This document shows, in pieces, positions 53,722-56,230 of a DNA stretch of 56,230 nt. Source of the DNA: CAYNNQ01 sp964398785 (GTDB taxonomy: Bacteria; Desulfobacterota; Desulfovibrionia; Desulfovibrionales; Desulfonatronovibrionaceae); contig CAYNNQ010000014.1 of assembly GCA_964398785.1 (NCBI GenBank), positions 1-56,230 on the forward strand, read 5' to 3'. Positions within the stretch are counted from its first letter, which is position 1. Each line of letters starts with the position of its first letter. Position numbers and translations under genes: made by a program. The notes under the pieces were generated by a model. That model ran no database searches. It saw nothing but the letters and a program-made list of their open reading frames with translations, and had not been told where the DNA came from.

Positions 53722-55307
53722 TATTCAAACCTTTTAGCCTGATTCACAACTTCTTTCATCCTATCAGTCAGCACACTGTAATCATCAATAAATTTTTTGG
53801 ATATAGCCCCAAGGTGGTCAGCCATACCCTGTAGGGCTCTTTGCATTTCCTGCTGCAATGCTTCGTCCATTTTCTTAGCTATTTCATTGATTTCCTGATT
53901 CAAAGATTCTTCGCGTTCCTTGTTAGCCTTCTGCATTTCCTGGCGCAGACTTTCGGACAGCTTGTTTACCTCTTGGGCCTGGGACTCTAAGACTTCCCTT
54001 ATTTGATCATTTACTTTGGATGTCGATTCCTTGAAAGAATTCCCCAGGTCTTCAACAACTTCTTTGCTTTGGTCCTGGACAGAATTCACAGACTTTTGGA
54101 CATCCTCAGCGGCCTGAGTCATAATATCTGACATCTGTTTATTTTTATCCGATATGTCATTTGCGGTATCTTTAAGATAGGTTGTAACCCAGTCTACCAA
54201 GTCAATTGTCTCGTCCACGAATTTTTTATGCAGATTACTACCTTCTTCTACGGTTTGATTGACCATTCCGGTTATTTCTTCAATGTTTTTGGATATAGCT
54301 GGAAGCGCTTCTTCAGCTTTGTCTTTTATTTGCCCAAAAGATTCAATGCTCTCTTGTAGGTCGCTGAGTTCAGTGCCCAACACTTCCAGAACTTCCTCCA
54401 AGGTCTTCATTGTTGGAGGGATTGCCTGGGCATCATTTCTGATCGATTCCAAGCTTTCAGCTCCAGAGCTCATAGCTTCTAACGAACTGTCCAAAGCAGC
54501 CTTGGTATCTATCATCTGCTGTCGGTATTCCTCCTGCCAGGTTACGAGTTTTTCCACGGCTTGATTGAGCTGTTTAAAATTATCTCCAAACTGTTCATTG
54601 AGGTTTTCATTAAAATTGCGGATGACCTCTTTCAATGCCTCTATAATGTGCTGCGTGGCCATCTCCGATAATTTTGAGGAGAAATCCCTGAACTCCGCCT
54701 TAATCTCATCAGTCGATTTACTTAAGTTGCTATTTATACTTGTTAATTTGTTCGAAATAGAATCTTCGGAATCTCCTGCTATACTCCTTTCTATGGACCT
54801 GATCCCATCATTCATATCATTACGCATTTTTTGTATCTGGGTGATCAGACTTGCATCTTGATCTCCGGAAATAACCGCACGTACACCATTCATGCTATCG
54901 CATTGTTCTCTCAACAGGTTATAAATATCCTGGGATGATACTTCTTCAGGACCTTCCTGGTCTTTGTATTTTGCCCTCTCTATAACTATTCTCATAATTA
55001 TTGATGCGAATATTCCCAATATACTGGTCAAAAAGGCCATTTTGAGTCCGGACAGAAGACTGGGAATACTGGCCTCAATAGTTTTATGAGTAGAAAAATC
55101 AAAATTTGCCAGCCCAATGGTAATTCCCAAAAAAGTACCCAGTACTCCTACGGTAGTTAATATAGTCGGAGCACTTGCTCTTATTTTTTCTGTATTTCTT
55201 TTATAAAAGGCATAAAGAAAATAACCTATTATTATGAAACAAAATATATCGGTTACTAAATCGGGCTTCATTGTGGATAATGTACCCATTAAAGACTCTG
55301 AAAGCAT
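53721..55307 (-). CDS. zorA: ZorA-like motor protein (MotA/TolQ/ExbB family) with long coiled-coil tail
   Basis: A 528-residue protein. Three membrane segments lie at about 16-34, 46-68 and 86-109; the second has PTILTTVGVLGTFLGITIGL, typical of MotA/ExbB/ZorA. The remaining 400 or so residues are almost pure heptad-type helix rich in Glu, Ser, Lys and Gln, matching the long intracellular tail of ZorA that is thought to pass the signal to the effector. GGAG lies six bases before the ATG. It is followed by zorB (overlap) and the HNH gene, the gene order of type II Zorya. A chemotaxis or TonB motor is excluded by the tail length and neighbours. Confidence 0.87.
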   Translation of the reverse strand: MLSESLMGTLSTMKPDLVTDIFCFIIIGYFLYAFYKRNTEKIRASAPTILTTVGVLGTFLGITIGLANFDFSTHKTIEASIPSLLSGLKMAFLTSILGIFASIIMRIVIERAKYKDQEGPEEVSSQDIYNLLREQCDSMNGVRAVISGDQDASLITQIQKMRNDMNDGIRSIERSIAGDSEDSISNKLTSINSNLSKSTDEIKAEFRDFSSKLSEMATQHIIEALKEVIRNFNENLNEQFGDNFKQLNQAVEKLVTWQEEYRQQMIDTKAALDSSLEAMSSGAESLESIRNDAQAIPPTMKTLEEVLEVLGTELSDLQESIESFGQIKDKAEEALPAISKNIEEITGMVNQTVEEGSNLHKKFVDETIDLVDWVTTYLKDTANDISDKNKQMSDIMTQAAEDVQKSVNSVQDQSKEVVEDLGNSFKESTSKVNDQIREVLESQAQEVNKLSESLRQEMQKANKEREESLNQEINEIAKKMDEALQQEMQRALQGMADHLGAISKKFIDDYSVLTDRMKEVVNQAKRFE

Positions 55308-55318
55308 ATTGATCTCCG

Positions 55319-55399
55319 CTATTCCTGTTTATGTTTCTTTGCACTCTTAGACTTCATTATAGCTAATACACCGTAAATAGATATTATAGGATCTGTCAT
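55319..55399 (-). CDS. 26-residue mini-ORF coupling methylase and zorA
   Basis: MTDPIISIYGVLAIMKSKSAKK plus four residues, split here as a short hydrophobic part and a Lys-rich tail. Its ATG overlaps the methylase TGA (ATGA), and GAAGGTGG lies upstream. It ends 11 bases before the zorA start. It may serve as a translational bridge between methylase and zorA, or be a remnant of a gene. No homolog recognised. Confidence 0.4.
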   Translation of the reverse strand: MTDPIISIYGVLAIMKSKSAKKHKQE

Positions 55400-56230
55400 A
55401 AACCACCTTCACCTGTCCGCCTCTCAAACTCGGCCCAGGCTGTTTCGTAGTCCTTTTCCCGATCGCATTTATCAAAGGGCGGGATGTATTCGATGGTTTT
55501 TTCATACGGGCCGGTCGGGAGGGTGTTGTTTGTAACTGTGCGGTACAATGGTTGGTAACGGGCAAAGACAAGCTTTGCCCCTACCCCGGATTTTTGGGGT
55601 TCCGGCTGGGTTTCGTCGCCGGCGGTATTATTTTGTAGGGGCAGACCTTGTGTCTGCCCTTTGGATATCCGGATAAGGCGGCCGTTTTCGTCCCGGGTTT
55701 CCTCGGTCAGATCGTTCCATTCCTGACGGGAAAAACCCACGCCGGAGAGTCCCTTGGAACTGGTGAACGCGATGCGGCCGTTCCGGTCGTACCAGGTATC
55801 AGCCTCGTACTGGCGCATGACCGGGAACTGAACGCGGTAAATGGTCTTGAGCTCGTCCAGGGTCAGGCCCAGGGCCATGGCGGTTAAAACATCTATCTCC
55901 ACCAGGGCCTGGCGGCGGGCGTAGTCCGTGCGCAGGGCGCAGTCCCGGTTCCACTCCGGGGTCAGGTTGCGGAAAAAGGTGTTGGGCAGGCGGGGATCGG
56001 ACTTGGCCCAGGAGTCATAGGTGAAGGCGTCTTGCCAGCAGGAGGACCAGAGGGAGGAATAATGGGTGGTAAGCGAACTAAGAATAAGAACTCTTACATT
56101 TAATCTTCCTGAAAAAGCCTTTAAAAGAGGAAAAAACTTTGCCAACTCATCTCGAAAATTTGTTTTTCCTGTAATTTTTGTAAAAAAATCAAATGGGATT
56201 GAGAAACAATTTCCACTAAAAGTTATCAAC
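55396..56230 (-). CDS. C-terminal part of a large Eco57I/class I-type DNA adenine methylase (partial)
   Basis: The last 277 or so residues of a gene that continues past the right edge. SSCWQDAFTYDSWAKSDPRLP, RNLTPEWNRDCALRTDYARR, ALVEIDVLTAMALGLTLDEL, YRVQFPVMRQYEADTWYD and TIEYIPPFDKCDREKDYETA are, in my memory, characteristic of the C-terminus of large Eco57I-type N6-adenine methylases found in phage-defence loci; the catalytic NPPY would lie outside the window. Residues encoded at about 55551-55660 (the NNTAGDE...VGAKLVFARY stretch) come from an in-frame palindromic repeat inserted into a loop. It is the first visible gene of the locus, GC-richer than zorA, with its stop overlapped by the mini-ORF start. 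Confidence 0.8.
   Translation of the reverse strand, partial: LITFSGNCFSIPFDFFTKITGKTNFRDELAKFFPLLKAFSGRLNVRVLILSSLTTHYSSLWSSCWQDAFTYDSWAKSDPRLPNTFFRNLTPEWNRDCALRTDYARRQALVEIDVLTAMALGLTLDELKTIYRVQFPVMRQYEADTWYDRNGRIAFTSSKGLSGVGFSRQEWNDLTEETRDENGRLIRISKGQTQGLPLQNNTAGDETQPEPQKSGVGAKLVFARYQPLYRTVTNNTLPTGPYEKTIEYIPPFDKCDREKDYETAWAEFERRTGEGGL
55551..55660 (-). repeat. Family D palindromic element, in-frame inside methylase gene
   Basis: About 110 bp with two palindromes: gggcaaagacaagctttgccc (in two overlapping halves of less than 20) at one end and gggcagaccttgtgtctgccc-like sequence at the other, joined by an attttt ggggttccgg...gtcgccggcggtattatt centre. It is read through in frame by the methylase gene, adding about 36 residues. 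A decayed copy lies at 51724. Confidence 0.8.

Noticed and set aside
52987..55307. ZorAB-like pair considered as a flagellar MotAB or Tol/Exb motor
   Set aside because: The MotA-like protein has a ~400-residue coiled-coil tail and the next gene is an HNH nuclease; no flagellar, Tol or TonB gene is near.

Overview
The window reads as a chromosomal stretch of an anaerobic, Desulfovibrionales-like member of the Desulfobacterota. That assignment is inference from gene content: futalosine-pathway menaquinone synthesis (mqnA), LL-diaminopimelate aminotransferase, YedF, a small dual-CXXC selenoprotein with an in-frame UGA, a pyruvoyl-arginine-decarboxylase/agmatinase/deoxyhypusine-synthase-like operon, and a KtrA/KtrB pair behind uvrC. 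No rRNA, CRISPR array, transposase or phage structural gene was seen.

Positions 1-36,300 are ordinary chromosome. In order they hold: a PAS-LuxR regulator and a hybrid histidine kinase; a membrane protein converging on a D-2-hydroxyacid dehydrogenase; a small methyltransferase, an MBL hydrolase, a DJ-1/PfpI protein and a stand-alone HPt protein; a permease split into two half genes; a VWA/TSP3/OmpA protein; a cysteine desulfidase-family protein; yedF-mqnA; uvrC-ktrB-ktrA; a hypothetical protein and the selenoprotein; a site-2 protease and trpS; tRNA-His; dapL; a DMT transporter; pdaD-speB-DHS-like-TrmA-like; fabD-argS-SPOR protein; rsmG; and tRNA-Leu(CAA). The gaps in this part are packed with three dispersed MITE-like repeat families, called A, B and C here. 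One C copy has inserted into an A copy with a target duplication.

From about 36.5 kb to the right edge, just past tRNA-Leu, every gene is on the minus strand and forms one long defence locus. Read in the direction of transcription it holds: the C-terminal end of a large Eco57I-type DNA methylase; a 26-codon mini-ORF; a ZorA-like MotA/ExbB protein with a long coiled-coil tail; a ZorB-like OmpA/MotB protein; an HNH nuclease (ZorE-like by position); a HigB-HigA(ImmA)-YgiT toxin-antitoxin-like insert; a RapA/DrmD-like SNF2 ATPase; an actin/Hsp70-fold ATPase; a 2082-residue DUF1998 (DruE-like) helicase; and a UvrD-type helicase with a RelE/YafQ-like N-terminus.

The main result is that the HNH protein and the giant helicase, 7 kb apart, end in the same roughly 80-residue domain. 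By hand count about 28 of 72 positions are identical without a gap. This indicates that the Zorya-like motor part and the Druantia/DISARM-like helicase-methylase part work together as one composite system. A plausible but untested scheme is that ZorAB senses envelope perturbation and that the HNH nuclease and the helicases act on invading DNA, with host DNA perhaps marked by the methylase. The actin-fold ATPase has no obvious place in that scheme.
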